6,270 bases of DNA. Origin: Pseudomonadota bacterium. GTDB lineage: Bacteria; Pseudomonadota; Gammaproteobacteria; Xanthomonadales; Xanthomonadaceae. The DNA lies in NCBI GenBank assembly GCA_023423855.1, contig JAFAEU010000147.1, positions 1-6,270 of the forward strand, in the 5' to 3' direction. The stretch's first letter is position 1. Each line of letters starts with the position of its first letter. The notes under the pieces are model-generated. The model had not been told where the DNA came from. It did no database searches and saw only the letters and a list, made by a program, of their open reading frames with translations. Both the position numbers and the translations under genes were made by a program. Shown here piece by piece: positions 5,293 to 6,270 of this stretch.

Positions 5293-6270
5293 GACCAGCC
5301 TGCGCCGCCGCATCCTGCTTGCCCTGCTCGGCTACGTCGTCGTGCTGACGCTCGCGATCATGGCGCATGGTTATTTCGTCAACGAGCACGCGGAAGCGCT
5401 GGTATGGCAAACCCTGCTCGACACCGAGATGGACCACATCATCGAGCAGCAGCAGCGCGATCCTTCCTACCGCTGGATCGACACCGACAGCATTTCGCTG
5501 TACGACGGCCGCACGGCCGCGCCAATGCCGCAGGAACTGCGCGACCTGCCCGCCGGCGTGTACGACGAAATCATGCTGGAGGGCGTCGAGAGCGTCGCGC
5601 TGGTGCGCACGGTCGACGGCCAGCCGGTCGCGCTGGCGCTGAACATCGCCGACCTGGAGCAGCGCGAGGCCGACATGTGGCTCACGGTCTTCGGCTCGAC
5701 GGCGACGATGGTCCTGCTACTGGGCTTGGTGACCGGCTGGAGCGTGAACCGGCTGGTCAGGCCGATCACGACGATGGCCGGCAAGATCGCCGGCCTGCGG
5801 CCGGACCAGCCCGGCCAGCGGATCGACGTTCCCGACGAGGCCAGCGCGGAGCTGGTCATCATCGCCGACGCGCTCAACGACTACCTGCAGCGCCACGACC
5901 GCTTCACCGAGCGCGAGCGCGCCTTCGTCGATACCGCAAGCCACGAACTGCGCACGCCGATCGCCGTCATCGCCGGCGCGACCGAGATCGCGCTGCAGCA
6001 GCCGGAGCTTCCCGGCGCGGCCCGCGGCCAGCTGTCCCGGATCCGGCGCACGGCGCGGGACGTCGAGCAGCTGATCTCGCTGCTGCTGGTGCTGGCGAAG
6101 GATCCGGCGCGGCTGCCGAAGACCAGCGACGTCGTCGCACTCGACCAGCTGCTGCTCGAGATCGTCGAGGACCATCGCCACCTGACCCGCGACAAGGATC
6201 TCGTCCTCACCGTGGCCCCGCTGCCGTCGATCGAGATCCTCGCCCCGCTGCCGATCGTGCAGGCGGCCAT
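5279..6270 (+). CDS. colS: Sensor histidine kinase, ColS/VgrS-like (3' end outside window)
   Basis: The first 330 residues are visible. TM1 spans ~12-30, a ~100-residue periplasmic sensor ~31-133, TM2 ~134-156, and a HAMP linker ~157-207 starting NRLVRPITTM. The DHp domain begins ~208, with the H-box DTASHELRTPIAVI; H222 is the expected phosphorylated residue. The ATP-binding domain is only begun (~305 on), so N, G1 and G2 boxes lie past the edge. The sensor loop carries ExxE twice, E36-H-A-E39 near TM1 and E127-Q-R-E130 just before TM2, plus E97. In ColS of Pseudomonas putida and VgrS of Xanthomonas an ExxE motif in this domain is reported to bind Fe(III) and other metals, so a metal signal is likely, by inference. 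The ATG at 5279 has GGGGAG seven nt upstream. The colS symbol follows from its partner and this motif. Confidence 0.9.
   Translation, partial: MTPARTSLRRRILLALLGYVVVLTLAIMAHGYFVNEHAEALVWQTLLDTEMDHIIEQQQRDPSYRWIDTDSISLYDGRTAAPMPQELRDLPAGVYDEIMLEGVESVALVRTVDGQPVALALNIADLEQREADMWLTVFGSTATMVLLLGLVTGWSVNRLVRPITTMAGKIAGLRPDQPGQRIDVPDEASAELVIIADALNDYLQRHDRFTERERAFVDTASHELRTPIAVIAGATEIALQQPELPGAARGQLSRIRRTARDVEQLISLLLVLAKDPARLPKTSDVVALDQLLLEIVEDHRHLTRDKDLVLTVAPLPSIEILAPLPIVQAA

Noticed and set aside
4693..5313. A 206-codon minus-strand frame opposite colR
   Set aside because: His/Gln/Ala-rich antisense shadow of a well-supported response regulator.
1..6270. CRISPR array, tRNA, rRNA or integrated element
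   Set aside because: No spaced repeats, tRNA-like cloverleaf, rRNA sequence, integrase or transposase gene was seen on either strand by eye.

Overview
The window is GC-rich (roughly two thirds G+C or more by eye) and reads like a chromosomal segment of a gammaproteobacterium of the Xanthomonas/Lysobacter/Stenotrophomonas group. The clues are a DUF2894-type protein, a stand-alone lipid A biosynthesis N-terminal domain protein, a ColR/VgrR-like response regulator, and a dispersed palindromic repeat with the 'GTCATCCCAGC...GCTGGGAT' signature. The genus is inference; no rRNA or other marker is present.

Layout. Positions 1-596 (+) hold the 3' end of a DUF2894-family gene. Positions 597-858 are a convergent intergenic gap containing a 133-bp compound inverted repeat (702-834) that could also end transcription. 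From 4341 down to 859, four minus-strand genes are probably one operon, in order of transcription: a PAP2-superfamily phosphatase (4341-3544), an EptA/MCR-family phosphoethanolamine transferase (3547-1799, ATGA overlap with the PAP2 gene), diacylglycerol kinase DgkA (1741-1370), and a small LABN-domain membrane protein (1272-859). Positions 4342-4578 are a divergent regulatory region. From 4579 (+) a two-component system follows: a ColR-like response regulator (4579-5292) and a ColS-like histidine kinase (5279 to the window edge), overlapping by 14 bp.

How the genes may work together. EptA moves phosphoethanolamine from phosphatidylethanolamine to lipid A and leaves diacylglycerol. DgkA phosphorylates diacylglycerol back to phosphatidate. 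A PAP2 phosphatase could act on lipid A or another lipid phosphate, and the LABN protein resembles the N-terminal membrane part of some LpxB proteins. The whole is best read as an envelope-remodelling module. The adjacent sensor kinase has two ExxE motifs in its periplasmic loop, as described for metal-sensing ColS/VgrS kinases, so a metal-responsive (Fe/Zn) surface-charge system is the working hypothesis.

The most interesting non-coding signal is in the divergent region. Each direction carries a direct repeat of the form YTCCKAC-N4-YTCCGAC with an 11-bp period, as expected for OmpR/PhoB-type regulators. The two copies lie 60 and 61 nt upstream of the pap2 and colR ATG codons. This looks like a shared operator by which the regulator controls both itself and the lipid A operon.
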